Notes: a model not told the origin generated them from the letters alone. DNA of 64,000 nt from Candidatus Zymogenaceae bacterium (GCA_016931225.1 JAFGFE010000020.1:1-64000), one strand, 5' to 3'; positions 15,139 to 24,050 are shown, counted from the first letter of the stretch. Numbers and translations are program-made.

Positions 15139-17616
15139 CCGGGTGATTTTGTGGGCGGGGTCGGTGAGGGTGGGGTCTTTTTTCAGCAGCGCTTCCGCCT
15201 CCCGGCGGGCGAGCAATAATGTCTCTATATCCCGTATCAAATGCGCCGCCCGGAACGCCGGGAGGCCGGATTGCCGGGTGCCCAGGAACTCCCCCGGCCC
15301 CCGGAGCTTCAAATCCTCCTCGGCGATGACGAAGCCGTCGGTGGTCCGGACCATCACCTCGAGCCTGCGCCTCCCCTCATCCGTCACGTTTCCGCGTGAT
15401 ATCAGCACACAGTAGGCCTGCTCCGCCCCCCGCCCCACCCGGCCCCTCAGCTGGTGGAGCTGGGCCAGGCCGAAGCGCTGGGCCTCCTCGATGACCATCA
15501 CCGTGGCGTTGGCCACGTCCACCCCCACCTCCACCACGGTGGTGGAGACCAGGATCGATATCTCCCCCGCCTCAAAGGCCCCCATCACCCGCTCCTTCTC
15601 GTCCCCCTTCATCCGGCCGGTCAGAAGCCCCACCCGGTATTCGGGAAACGCCGCCGAGAGCTCCTCGGCGGTGCGGGTGGCGTTTTTCAAATCCAGCTTC
15701 TCCGACTCCTCCACCAGGGGGCAGACCACATAGGCCTGTCGCCCGTGGGAAAGCTGGTGGTGCAAGAGATCATGGAGGCGTTTCGTCTCGTCGGCGCCGA
15801 GGAGCAGGGTCTTTATAGGTTTCCTCCCCGGGGGCTGCTCGTCGATGACGCTCACATCCAGGTCGCCGTAGACCGTCAGCGCCAGGGTCCGGGGGATGGG
15901 CGTGGCGGTCATGACGAGGACTTCCGTTAAATGCCCCTTCTCCTTCAGGGCGCCCCGCTGGAGCACGCCGAAGCGGTGCTGCTCATCCACCACCGCAAAC
16001 CCCAGATCCGAAAACTCCACCCCCTCCTGTATCAGGGCGTGGGTGCCAAAGACGATCTGTATCGTGCCCGCGGCAAGCCCAGAAAGGATCTCCTCCCGCT
16101 GGGTTCCCGCCACCGACGCCGTCAGAAGCGCCGACGTCACACCGATGTCGGAAAGGGGCTTTTCGAGATTCCGGTAATGCTGCTCCGCCAAAATCTCCGT
16201 GGGGGCCATCAGCGCCGCCTGGGCGCCGTCCTCCACGGCCGCCAGCGCCAGGGCCGCCGCCACCACGGTCTTGCCGGAGCCCACGTCCCCCTGGATGAGC
16301 CGGTGGGTGGGCCGGGGGGAGGTGAGGTCGGCAAGGGTCTCCGCCAGCACCCGCTTTTGCGCGCCGGTGAGGGGAAAGGAGAGCCCCCCCAGGAACTTTT
16401 CCATGAGCGCGCCCTTCCCGGTAAAGGCCCTGCCGGGAGACGTGATAATGTGCTTCTTTTTCACCAAGAGCCCCAGCTCCATGATGAAAAATTCATCCAT
16501 GGCGACGCTCTTTACCGGGAGCCAGTTTCCGTCGTCGATGTTCGGCTCGCCGTGCGTGCGGTCCGGATCGTGGATGTGGGAGACGGCCTCGGAGAGGGAG
16601 AGAAGCCCCAGGCGCGACCTGACCTCCTCGGGCACCCCGTCCGGGAGGTATCCGGCGAACCCCCCGGAGGCGTTCTTGACGATGCCGACCATCTGCATCA
16701 GGCGCATCCGCTCAGGCAACGGATAGCGGGGGATGAACTCCCCCCGGTAGTCCGCCTCCCCGCCCTCCCAAGTCTCCACGTCCGGGTGGACCATGTTCCA
16801 TCGGTTTCCGAACTCCGTCGGCGTGCCCCGGATAAGCAGCTTCATCCCCTTTGAAAAGCGGTTTTTCATGTAGGGGAGGTTGAACCAGACGAGGCTCAGA
16901 ACGCCCTTGCCGTCGGTGACGATCACCTCGGTGATGCGCCTGCTCCGCCGCCCCCTGCCTCCGGTGAACCGCTCCCCCACCGTCACCACGTCGGCCACCA
17001 GCGCCGCCTGTTCCCTCAGCGTCAGCTCCCGGATCGATTTGAGGCGGGTCATATCGATGTAGTAATTGGGAAACTGGTAGAGCAGATCCTCCACGGTGTG
17101 CACGTCCCGCTTGGCGAATACCTGCGCCCTTTTCGGCCCCACGCCCTTGACGAAGGTCGCCGGCGTATCCAGCTTTTCCCGGGAAAGGGCGTAGGAGAGA
17201 GCGTCCGGCGGCCTCCCGGAGAGGGGGGGAGGTGTGGGTGCGGCGGGGGCTTTTGGTTTTTTCCCCGGCTTTTTCCCGGTCCGGGGCGGTTTCTCCTTTT
17301 TTTCCTCCTCGTCGATGACGGCCTCAAGGATCGTCCGGATCGCCCCCAGGCGCCGTTTTTTCTCTTCGAGAGACGCCCCGTCGAACCCGGCGCTCAATCC
17401 TTCCAGCTCTTCAATGACGGCGGCGTGTGAATCTTCTCCCACCGATGACCGCATCACCCCAATGAGGGCGGCGGCCGTCGCCTCGAATCCCTTCAGGTTG
17501 GCGAGGTTGGCGAAGTCGTCCTTCATGGCGAAGGTCACCGGCTTCATCAATCGATCTGCGACATCACTCGTCGAGACGATGTCCCCGTTTTTCCCGTGTG
17601 TGCGCCCGGAATCCAT
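15085..17616 (-). CDS. recG: ATP-dependent DNA helicase RecG
   Basis: An 843-residue superfamily-2 helicase that reverses stalled replication forks and migrates branched DNA. In order: an N-terminal extension of about 150 residues with a Lys/Pro-rich linker (KKEKPPRTGKKPGKKPK), as in other Deltaproteobacteria-type RecGs; the wedge OB domain with FPNYYIDM; Walker A GDVGSGKT near residue 440; the DExH box VVDEQHRFGV near 540; TATPIPRTLAL (motif III); and motifs V-VI in LVSTTVVEVGVDV and QLRGRVGRG. The C-terminal DIG is followed by the stop. The length exceeds E. coli RecG (693) because of the extension. Transcribed alone, divergent from the ABC gene. Confidence 0.97.
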   Translation of the reverse strand: MDSGRTHGKNGDIVSTSDVADRLMKPVTFAMKDDFANLANLKGFEATAAALIGVMRSSVGEDSHAAVIEELEGLSAGFDGASLEEKKRRLGAIRTILEAVIDEEEKKEKPPRTGKKPGKKPKAPAAPTPPPLSGRPPDALSYALSREKLDTPATFVKGVGPKRAQVFAKRDVHTVEDLLYQFPNYYIDMTRLKSIRELTLREQAALVADVVTVGERFTGGRGRRSRRITEVIVTDGKGVLSLVWFNLPYMKNRFSKGMKLLIRGTPTEFGNRWNMVHPDVETWEGGEADYRGEFIPRYPLPERMRLMQMVGIVKNASGGFAGYLPDGVPEEVRSRLGLLSLSEAVSHIHDPDRTHGEPNIDDGNWLPVKSVAMDEFFIMELGLLVKKKHIITSPGRAFTGKGALMEKFLGGLSFPLTGAQKRVLAETLADLTSPRPTHRLIQGDVGSGKTVVAAALALAAVEDGAQAALMAPTEILAEQHYRNLEKPLSDIGVTSALLTASVAGTQREEILSGLAAGTIQIVFGTHALIQEGVEFSDLGFAVVDEQHRFGVLQRGALKEKGHLTEVLVMTATPIPRTLALTVYGDLDVSVIDEQPPGRKPIKTLLLGADETKRLHDLLHHQLSHGRQAYVVCPLVEESEKLDLKNATRTAEELSAAFPEYRVGLLTGRMKGDEKERVMGAFEAGEISILVSTTVVEVGVDVANATVMVIEEAQRFGLAQLHQLRGRVGRGAEQAYCVLISRGNVTDEGRRRLEVMVRTTDGFVIAEEDLKLRGPGEFLGTRQSGLPAFRAAHLIRDIETLLLARREAEALLKKDPTLTDPAHKITREVLMTRFAGRLSLLDIG

Positions 17617-17679
17617 ACCGGCAAGTCTACACTAACCGGCTCCGGTTGAAAACCCTTTTTCTCGCCCGCGGCAAAGGCC

Positions 17680-17708
17680 TTGACATGCACGGTCCTGGGA
17701 TTTACTAT
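17680..17708 (+). promoter_or_regulatory. Sigma70-like promoter for the ABC-TonB operon
   Basis: TTGACA, 17-base spacer, TACTAT; transcription would start near 17715, leaving a very short leader of about 25 bases before the GTG at 17739. Confidence 0.7.
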
Positions 17709-17738
17709 GAGTTTTTATGCTGACCCTGTGAGTCGCCG

Positions 17739-18788
17739 GTGAGCTATCTTTCCCTCCAAAACATCTCCAGGCGCTTCGGCGAGATCGTCGCCCTGGACGA
17801 CATCAGCCTCAACCTCGAGCGGGAGCGGATCACGGCGGTCCTGGGGCCGTCTGGATGCGGAAAGTCGACCCTCCTTCGCATCGCGGCGGGGCTGGAGGTC
17901 CCGGACACGGGATCCGTCTTCCTCGATGACCGCGACATCACGCACCTTCCCCCCCGGGAGCGAAACGTGGCGATGGTCTTTCAGGATTTCGCCCTCTACC
18001 CCCACATGACGGTGGAGAAAAACCTGACCTTCGGCCTGACGGTTCGGGGCACACCCCGCCGGGAGGCGAAGAAAAAGGCATACGAGGCGGCAGAGCTTCT
18101 GGGCATCACCGATCTTTTGGGGCGAAAGCCGGGGAAGCTCTCCGGCGGGCAGCAGCAGCGGGTGGCCCTGGGCAGGGCCATCGTGAAGGACCCGGCGATC
18201 TTTCTGATGGACGAGCCGCTGAGCAACATCGACGCCCAGCTCCGGGGGCGGATGCGGACGGAGATCGCCTCCCTCATGCGGGACGTGAAGGGGACGCTGC
18301 TCTACGTGACCCACGACCAGGTGGAGGCGATGACGATCGCCGACACCCTTGCGGTGATTGAGAACGGCAGACTCCTCATGGCGGCCCCGCCCCGGGAGGT
18401 ATACGACCGGCCCGCCGACCTTTTCGTCGCCCGGTTCGTGGGGACCCCCTCCATGAACATCATCGAGCCGAAGGAGCCTCTCTACCGGGACCTTGCGGGG
18501 CTTCTGGCGAAAAAGGCCGCCTCACCGAACGGCTCGATCCTCGGGTTTCGTCCCGAGGCGTTATCCATCACCCCGGAGGATGATACGTTGTCCGTCGCCC
18601 TGGAGGCACGGGTTGTCTTCGTGGAGGAGATGGGTCACGAAAACCACTTGACCGTGGAGATAAGCGGCTCACGGCTCGTCATCCGGGAGGAGCGCCGCTC
18701 CCCCTCCCCCGGAGAGACGGTGACGGTATTTTTCGATGCGGGCCGCATGCACCGATTCGACGCCGACACGGGGAAGAGACATGACTGA
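17739..18788 (+). CDS. ABC transporter ATP-binding protein (MalK/PotA/FbpC type)
   Basis: A 349-residue importer ATPase: Walker A GPSGCGKST near residue 36, Q-loop VFQDFALYPHM, signature LSGGQQQR near residue 134, Walker B IFLMDEPLSNID, switch His in THDQ, and a C-terminal TOBE-like beta domain (residues about 240-345) with GFRPEAL. This architecture energises uptake of sugars, polyamines, phosphonates or ferric iron. No permease or binding-protein gene is nearby, so the partner is elsewhere or the subunit is shared. GTG start at 17739 (MSYLSLQNISRRFG). The TonB gene overlaps its end by eight bases, so the two are translated together. Confidence 0.93.
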   Translation: MSYLSLQNISRRFGEIVALDDISLNLERERITAVLGPSGCGKSTLLRIAAGLEVPDTGSVFLDDRDITHLPPRERNVAMVFQDFALYPHMTVEKNLTFGLTVRGTPRREAKKKAYEAAELLGITDLLGRKPGKLSGGQQQRVALGRAIVKDPAIFLMDEPLSNIDAQLRGRMRTEIASLMRDVKGTLLYVTHDQVEAMTIADTLAVIENGRLLMAAPPREVYDRPADLFVARFVGTPSMNIIEPKEPLYRDLAGLLAKKAASPNGSILGFRPEALSITPEDDTLSVALEARVVFVEEMGHENHLTVEISGSRLVIREERRSPSPGETVTVFFDAGRMHRFDADTGKRHD

Positions 18789-19509
18789 CACCCGCGGGCG
18801 CCGCACACCCGCAGAAACCAACAAGGTCCGGGAAGGCATCATACCCCCACCCCGGGATGAAAACAGGCGGAGACCCGCGTCCTTCTTGACCCTGTCTTTC
18901 CTCCTGCATGCGGCCTTCCTGGTTCTTCTGGCCCCCCTGATATTCATCCCGGGAGACGCGGCGACGGGAGACCTCGAGGTCATCAGCGTGACGGTCCTGG
19001 TCGATGAGGGTCACTCCGATACGGAGCCGACGACATCGATGGAGGAAACCCGGACCCCGGAGGAGACCGTCCCCACGACCGACGCTCCCGCCATCGACGT
19101 CCCCGCCCCGGACGGGGATGTGCACGACAAGAGAGAGCTGTCGGGGGAGCCGAATGATCGGGAAAACAGCGGCGGGGATGAGGTCGGAACGAATCTCACG
19201 GGCATTCCCGGTGATAATCCCGCCCTCTTCCGCTATATCGCCCGGGTGCACACCAAAATAGAGCAAAGGAAATACTACCCCTCATCATCGCGCCGGATGA
19301 AGGAGGAGGGAACGGTAACGGTGTCGTTTCAGCTGACGCCTGCGGGGGACCTCGTCACCCTGTCTGTTTCTTCAAGCTCGGGGTTCCCCGATCTGGACGA
19401 CGCCGCCCTGGACGCCGTGCGAAACGCCTCTCCATACCCCCCGTTTCCCAAGAGTCTCGGGACGGCGCTTCTTTCGCTGAAGGTGCCCATCACCTATGAG
19501 CTGAGATAG
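18781..19509 (+). CDS. TonB-like energy transducer
   Basis: A 242-residue protein: short cytoplasmic N-terminus, one membrane anchor at about residues 36-57 (LTLSFLLHAAFLVLLAPLIF), an acidic, Thr- and Pro-rich periplasmic linker (residues 75-145) and a C-terminal TonB domain with KYYPSSSRRMKEEGTVTVSF and ASPYPPFPK. TonB proteins pass proton-motive force from ExbB/ExbD to outer-membrane receptors. No exbB or exbD lies in the window. The ATG at 18781 overlaps the ABC ATPase stop. The linker is acidic rather than the usual Pro-Lys/Pro-Glu repeat. A siderophore or metal-uptake role fits with the DtxR-type gene downstream, but is inferred. Confidence 0.85.
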   Translation: MTDTRGRRTPAETNKVREGIIPPPRDENRRRPASFLTLSFLLHAAFLVLLAPLIFIPGDAATGDLEVISVTVLVDEGHSDTEPTTSMEETRTPEETVPTTDAPAIDVPAPDGDVHDKRELSGEPNDRENSGGDEVGTNLTGIPGDNPALFRYIARVHTKIEQRKYYPSSSRRMKEEGTVTVSFQLTPAGDLVTLSVSSSSGFPDLDDAALDAVRNASPYPPFPKSLGTALLSLKVPITYELR

Positions 19510-19581
19510 GCCGACGTCCTTCGATTGACAGATCGAGCTCTCCGGCCTACAATAGAAAAAGTGAGATCGAAAGGAAAGAAA

Positions 19582-20079
19582 ATGACCACACGGCACGACC
19601 TGAGCGCCAGCATGGAGGACTACCTTGAGGTCATTCACCACCTCATCGTCAAGCACCAAACGGCCCGGGTTCGGGACATCGCCGACGCCCTGGACGTCAA
19701 GATGCCGTCGGTCACGGGCGCCCTCAGGAAGCTTTCCCAAAAAGGCCTGGTCAATTACGATCCGCACCAGTTCATCACCCTGACAGATGAGGGCGAGCGG
19801 GTGGCGAAGGAGGTCGCCCGGAGTCACCGCACCATCGCACGGTTCCTGGAGACGGTGCTGGACGTCGACCCCGAGACCGCCGATAAAAACGCATGCCGGA
19901 TGGAACATGCCGTGGATGACGTGGTACTGTCCCGCCTGGTGAAATATCTCGAATATATCGAAACCTGTCCCCTCGCGGGCGCCGAATTTAAGGAGCGATT
20001 CGGCACGTTCTGCAAACACGGGAAAGACCCGGACATGTGCGATCTCTGTATGCATGAGCGCACGAAAAACATGAAATAG
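19582..20079 (+). CDS. DtxR/MntR-family metal-dependent regulator with Cys-rich tail
   Basis: A 165-residue repressor-type protein. Winged helix at residues 8-70 (SMEDYLEVIHHLI, VRDIADALDVKMPSVTGAL) and a metal-binding/dimerisation region (EHAVDDVVLSRL). The C-terminal 35 residues hold four Cys in a C-x15-C-x8-C-x2-C pattern (ETCPLAG, GTFCKHG, DMCDLCMHE), absent from classical DtxR and MntR, and could bind a metal. Regulators of this family control iron or manganese uptake. The start at 19582 follows AAAGGAAAG. The gene is 72 bases after the TonB gene and probably cotranscribed, so it may regulate its own operon. Confidence 0.9.
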   Translation: MTTRHDLSASMEDYLEVIHHLIVKHQTARVRDIADALDVKMPSVTGALRKLSQKGLVNYDPHQFITLTDEGERVAKEVARSHRTIARFLETVLDVDPETADKNACRMEHAVDDVVLSRLVKYLEYIETCPLAGAEFKERFGTFCKHGKDPDMCDLCMHERTKNMK

Positions 20080-20472
20080 CGCCGCGAACCGATTGCAGTC
20101 GCCGACGAGGGGCCTATCTCCCCTTTCCACACCGGGGTGGGTCACAAGACTTCACCTCTTTTGCATACACGCCCGACGCTCTTCGAAAGCGCCCGTTTCC
20201 GATCCCGGGGTCTCCCTTCTTTCAAAAACAGATAATTCATGCCCCGGTCCGCCCACCTTACCTTCGATCGCCGTAGAAATTAATCAAGGATTCCACCACC
20301 CCACCCGGATCCGGCGGCTTACCCTGCGGGTGGTTTCCCTCAGGGCCGTTTCCCCCCGGCGGTCACGCCGGCCCCTCCGCCCCGCCGCATGTGAGAATCA
20401 CACATAACCTCCAACATCATGAGCGCCGCGCCGGCCCGGCGTTTCCCCCATATCATTCTATATTAAAAAACT
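20080..20472. other. Intergenic region without a recognisable gene
   Basis: Nearly 400 bases between the DtxR-type gene and the next promoter. Open frames here have no ribosome-binding site, no domain and skewed composition. C-rich on the plus strand at 20290-20400. No terminator with a clean stem was found. Confidence 0.5.
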
Positions 20473-20502
20473 TTGACAGATTGATTACTTGTATGGTATT
20501 TT
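20473..20502 (+). promoter_or_regulatory. Sigma70-like promoter for the acyl-CoA synthetase alpha/DUF362 operon
   Basis: TTGACA, 18-base spacer, TATTTT in an AT-rich island, about 105 bases before the ATG at 20608. Confidence 0.6.
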
Positions 20503-20521
20503 TTCAGATTATGCGCTTAAG

Positions 20522-20554
20522 GGAAGGGCGCCTCGGTAATCGAGACACCCTTCC
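20522..20554 (+). promoter_or_regulatory. Hairpin in the leader of the 20608 gene
   Basis: GGAAGGG (20522-20528) pairs with CCCTTCC (20548-20554), and inside it CTCG pairs with CGAG around a five-base loop. It lies in the untranslated leader between the promoter and the start codon and has no T-run, so it is a candidate control or stability element rather than a terminator. Confidence 0.5.
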
Positions 20555-20607
20555 ACACAGTTGAAAGAAAATTCGTATCAATCACCAACCAACACACAGG
20601 GCACATC

Positions 20608-22047
20608 ATGATCGACCTGAACCCGCTGTTTTATCCCGAATCAGTCGCCGTCATCGGCGCGTCTCCAAACGTAATCAGAGACCGGGGCGGTTTTTTCAAC
20701 AGCCTCAGGCTGCGTTATTCGGGAAGGCTCTACGCCGTCAATCCCAAATACGATGAAATCCACGGGGTCGCCTGCTATCCCTCCATCAAAGACATCAAGG
20801 ACCGTATCGACTACGCCCTGATTATGGTCCCCAACACGGCGGTCCTCCCGGTGCTGACCGAGTGCGTGGAGGCGAAGGCCCGCTTCGTGCTGATATTCAC
20901 CTCCGGTTTCTCCGAGGCGGGCAACGACGAACTGGAAAACCGCCTCAAAGAGGTGCTTCAGGGGGGCGAAACCCGGGTCATCGGCCCCAATTGCATCGGT
21001 GTGCACTGCCCGGAGTCCGGCGTCATCTATTACCCGGAGATGGCGGGAGCCATTCCGGGAACCATCGGATATTTTTCCCAGTCCGGCGGCCACGCCCTAA
21101 ACTTCCTCCTTCGGGGCATCTCCATGGAACTTGAGTTCAACAAGGTGGCGAGCATCGGCAACCAGATGGATTTGAAGGTTGAGGATTATCTGGAATACTT
21201 TGCCTCGGACGATCGAGTCAAGGTTATCTGCGGCTACGTGGAGGACATCAAGGACGGAAAACGATTCAAGAAACTTGTGTCGAAAACCCTCCTGGAGGCA
21301 AAAAAACCGCTCGTCATCTGGAAGGGCGGCCGATCCGAGGCCGGTGCCCGGGCCACAGAGAGCCACACGGGGGCGATCACCTCGCCCATCAAGGTGTGGG
21401 ACGCGGTGATGGATCAGCTGGGAGTTATCAGCGCCGAGAACCAGGAAGAGCTTGCGGACATCCTGCTGGCCTTCAAGTGCGGATTTCTCCCCAGCGGTAT
21501 GAACACCTGTATCGCCGTGGCCGGGGGCGGCAGCTCCGTGGAGCTGACCGACGGGGCGTCTATGAACGGCCTCTCGGTTCCCCCCATTGCGGAAGACATC
21601 CAGGAGATCATCGCAAGGGACATCTCCAGCGTGAATACGTCCACGAAAAACCCCATAGACCTGGGGATGTTCGGCTTCGCTCCGAATATTTTCGTCAACG
21701 CCGCGGTCGAGGCGGCGAAGGACCCGAACATAGATATCATCATGGTCTGTCAGTATCCTGAAATGATTAAAACCATGGTCAAGGATTTGTGGGAAGCCAG
21801 CGTCACCATGATCGTTGAAGGTCTGCAAACCGTCGACAAGCCGGTGGTAATGATCATCCCGAGACTTTTCCAGAACAACGCCGAAACAGAAGCAGCTCGC
21901 GGTGAATTCGTCCACAGACTCACTCGAGCGGGCATCCCCTCATATCCCACCGCAGAACGGGCCGCCAGGGTGGCGGTCAAACTGATACGCTACCGGAGAT
22001 TTCTGGAAAGTAAAGGTGTAACGCTCCCAAAACGCGGGGCGGCTTAA
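20608..22047 (+). CDS. Acyl-CoA synthetase (NDP-forming) alpha subunit, CoA-binding
   Basis: A 479-residue protein with the order of the alpha subunit of ADP-forming acetate/acyl-CoA synthetases: CoA-binding Rossmann domain (ESVAVIGASPN at residue 11), succinyl-CoA-synthetase-like domain with IGPNCIGVHCP and YFSQSGGHALNF, then GARATESHTGAITSP near residue 252, which carries the His that is phosphorylated in family enzymes. The third domain (residues about 300-465) is also seen. The ATP-grasp beta subunit is missing here and not adjacent. It could work with a distant beta subunit or have a non-catalytic CoA-binding role. It is 16 bases from the DUF362 gene and probably cotranscribed. Confidence 0.9.
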   Translation: MIDLNPLFYPESVAVIGASPNVIRDRGGFFNSLRLRYSGRLYAVNPKYDEIHGVACYPSIKDIKDRIDYALIMVPNTAVLPVLTECVEAKARFVLIFTSGFSEAGNDELENRLKEVLQGGETRVIGPNCIGVHCPESGVIYYPEMAGAIPGTIGYFSQSGGHALNFLLRGISMELEFNKVASIGNQMDLKVEDYLEYFASDDRVKVICGYVEDIKDGKRFKKLVSKTLLEAKKPLVIWKGGRSEAGARATESHTGAITSPIKVWDAVMDQLGVISAENQEELADILLAFKCGFLPSGMNTCIAVAGGGSSVELTDGASMNGLSVPPIAEDIQEIIARDISSVNTSTKNPIDLGMFGFAPNIFVNAAVEAAKDPNIDIIMVCQYPEMIKTMVKDLWEASVTMIVEGLQTVDKPVVMIIPRLFQNNAETEAARGEFVHRLTRAGIPSYPTAERAARVAVKLIRYRRFLESKGVTLPKRGAA

Positions 22048-22063
22048 AAAGAGAGGTGTTCCC

Positions 22064-23368
22064 ATGTCACAACCCATCGTCTCCATCGTTACCTATACCG
22101 AACCTGTTGAATCGTTAAGAAGCGCGGTTGAAAAGGCGGAAGGTTTTTCCAAACTGAAATCGGGCGACCGGGTGGTTATCAAGCCCAACGCCCTTACCTG
22201 GGACAACGACCACAAAATCCCCCCGTACGGCGTGTTCACCACCACCCGGATGGTCCAGGACATGGTGACACTGCTGAAGCAATTCGGCGTTACGGATATC
22301 ACCATCGGCGAAGGATCGGTCCAAATCTACAAAGATTCCCCGGGGTCTCTTGAGGTAATGAAAAACCTCGGATACGAGGAGATCGCCCGAAAAGAGGGGG
22401 TGAAGCTTGCGGACTTCAACACGGGAGAATTCACGAAGGTAGAGGTGGCCGACGGCGTCTCTCTTCATTTCGCAAAAGAGGCGATGGAGGCCGATTTTCT
22501 CATCGATATCCCCGCCATGAAGACCCACTCCCAGACGAAGGTATCCCTCGGATTCAAGAATCTGAAAGGCACCCTCAAGACGGTATCGAAGCGGACCTGT
22601 CATCACAAGGACCTGGACCTCGATTACTTCGTCTCCCTGGTGGGAGAGACCGTGGCCCCGGCGCTGACGATCATCGACGGCATATACGTCCTGGAAAAAG
22701 GCCCCATCCACACCGGGAACGCCTACCGGGCGAACACCATCGTCGCCTCCACCGACATGCTGGCGGCGGACATCACCGCCACGGTACTGATGGGGCTTGA
22801 TCCCCACGACATCGGCCACCTCGCGGCCTTCGCGGAGCGAAACGGCCGCTCGCTGGATACGGCGGATTTTGACATCCGGGGTGAGAGCATCGAAATAAAG
22901 AAGACACCCGTCAAGTGGGATTGGAACTGGAACGCGGACAACACCGGCCCGACGATCTTCGACCGCATGGGCATCAGCGGCGTTGCGGTGCCCAAGTACG
23001 ACTCGACGCTGTGCACCGGCTGCTCCCCGGTGGTGAACATGGCCAATATCTTCATCATCTCCGGTCACAAGGGAGAGCCGTTCTCCAACTTCGAGGTTCT
23101 CTCGGGGAAAAGGATGCAGGCGCGCCCCGGCTACGACAAGACGATACTTATCGGAAACTGCATCATCAAGGCGAACAAAGACAATCCGAACATCAAAGAG
23201 GCCGTGAAAATCCCCGGATGCCCGCCGAAGGTGAGCGATCTGAAATCGGCGCTTTCCGACTGCGGCGTTCAGTACGTGGAAGGCGCCTACGACTATTACC
23301 TCAACCAGCTCTCCGGAAAATACGACGGCAAGGAGGGATTCGAACCGTCATTTTATATTGCCGGGTAG
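22064..23368 (+). CDS. DUF362 domain protein with C-terminal Cys residues
   Basis: A 434-residue member of the DUF362 family, seen from GDRVVIKPNALTW near residue 34, VFTTTRMVQDMVTLL, ITIGEGS, and FLIDIPAMKTHSQTKVSLG near residue 150 followed by FKNLKGT. The C-terminal 110 residues have Cys in a C-x2-C (TLCTGCSPV), GNCIIKAN and PGCPPKV, a pattern that could hold an iron-sulfur cluster. DUF362 proteins occur often in anaerobes and are mostly uncharacterised. A ribosome-binding site GAGAGGTG precedes the ATG. It shares an operon with the acyl-CoA synthetase alpha subunit. Confidence 0.88.
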   Translation: MSQPIVSIVTYTEPVESLRSAVEKAEGFSKLKSGDRVVIKPNALTWDNDHKIPPYGVFTTTRMVQDMVTLLKQFGVTDITIGEGSVQIYKDSPGSLEVMKNLGYEEIARKEGVKLADFNTGEFTKVEVADGVSLHFAKEAMEADFLIDIPAMKTHSQTKVSLGFKNLKGTLKTVSKRTCHHKDLDLDYFVSLVGETVAPALTIIDGIYVLEKGPIHTGNAYRANTIVASTDMLAADITATVLMGLDPHDIGHLAAFAERNGRSLDTADFDIRGESIEIKKTPVKWDWNWNADNTGPTIFDRMGISGVAVPKYDSTLCTGCSPVVNMANIFIISGHKGEPFSNFEVLSGKRMQARPGYDKTILIGNCIIKANKDNPNIKEAVKIPGCPPKVSDLKSALSDCGVQYVEGAYDYYLNQLSGKYDGKEGFEPSFYIAG

Positions 23369-23387
23369 ACCAACGTATGGAATAGAA

Positions 23388-23417
23388 AACCGGTGACGTG
23401 CTCAGCCGTCACCGGTT
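23388..23417 (+). terminator. Hairpin after the DUF362 gene
   Basis: AACCGGTGAC-gtgctcagcc-GTCACCGGTT, a 10-bp perfect stem 20 bases past the stop. The following bases (acatctttgcc) are only weakly T-rich, so termination is likely but not certain. Confidence 0.55.
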
Positions 23418-23728
23418 ACATCTTTGCCGCCGAGGGCCCCTTTCTCCTTCGTGGGTGGAGCGGGGCGGAAAAATCTACGGCATGATTCCCCCTCATGTTC
23501 CCGACTCACCAACCTTTCGCACCTCTTTCTGTACCGAAAAACGCGGATACTGGTTCTTTTTTGCATCCTCATATGTACAGACGGAATACTCTTGTGTGAC
23601 AAAAATACCCGATTTCGCAGAACACACCGTTTTCTGCAACACGGACACAAGACATCACACCCCGCTGCGACACCCAATGAGTTATACGGCGTCCTGAATA
23701 CCGCATGGGTAATATACTATATTTTAAC
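23418..23728. other. Intergenic region without a recognisable gene
   Basis: About 310 bases after the DUF362 hairpin and before the next promoter. A 99-codon open frame at 23398-23697 has no ribosome-binding site or domain. The part after 23560 is more AT-rich. Nothing else is seen. Confidence 0.5.
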
Positions 23729-23758
23729 TTGACTATTCGGCCGATACGGCCCTATACT
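23729..23758 (+). promoter_or_regulatory. Sigma70-like promoter for the DUF2934 gene
   Basis: TTGACT, 18-base spacer, TATACT. The spacer holds an imperfect dyad ggccgatacggcc that could be an operator. The leader to the ATG at 23844 is about 80 bases. Confidence 0.6.
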
Positions 23759-23843
23759 GTATACGTGTGCCGTCATCACGGCAGTATTCCTTCCTAACCG
23801 CACCGCACGTGCCTCATGTTCCGTTTTTTTAATGGAGTGTATC

Positions 23844-24050
23844 ATGGCGAAACAGGCGGCGAAGACAAAGGCGGCGACGCCGAAAAAACCAGCAAGAAAA
23901 AAGGTTGATCTGGGGGAGTTTCTGGAGGAAATCAGGGCCCGAGCCCACGAAATCTTCGAGCAGCGAACCAGAGACGGCATTTCAGGAGACGACCTCTCCG
24001 ACTGGCTCCAGGCGGAAGCGGAGATCAAGAAAAAGTACAAGATCACGTAA
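23844..24050 (+). CDS. DUF2934-like small protein
   Basis: A 68-residue protein: a basic Ala/Lys-rich N-terminus (KQAAKTKAATPKKPARKK) and a helical domain EEIRARAHEIFEQRTR with SDWLQAEAEIKKKY, which is the DUF2934 pattern (an R-A-x-E-x-F/W helix and D-W-x-x-A-E-x-E). The basic tail suggests nucleic-acid contact. GGAG lies about six bases before the ATG at 23844; an ATG at 23832 is possible but would overlap that site. Function of the family is unknown. Single gene with its own promoter. Confidence 0.75.
   Translation: MAKQAAKTKAATPKKPARKKVDLGEFLEEIRARAHEIFEQRTRDGISGDDLSDWLQAEAEIKKKYKIT

Noticed and set aside
20093-20407. 104-codon frame in the intergenic region.
   Set aside because: Proline/arginine-rich, no start signal, composition like noncoding C-rich DNA.
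23398-23697. 99-codon frame in the gap after the DUF362 gene.
   Set aside because: It starts inside a terminator-like hairpin, has no ribosome-binding site and no recognisable pattern.
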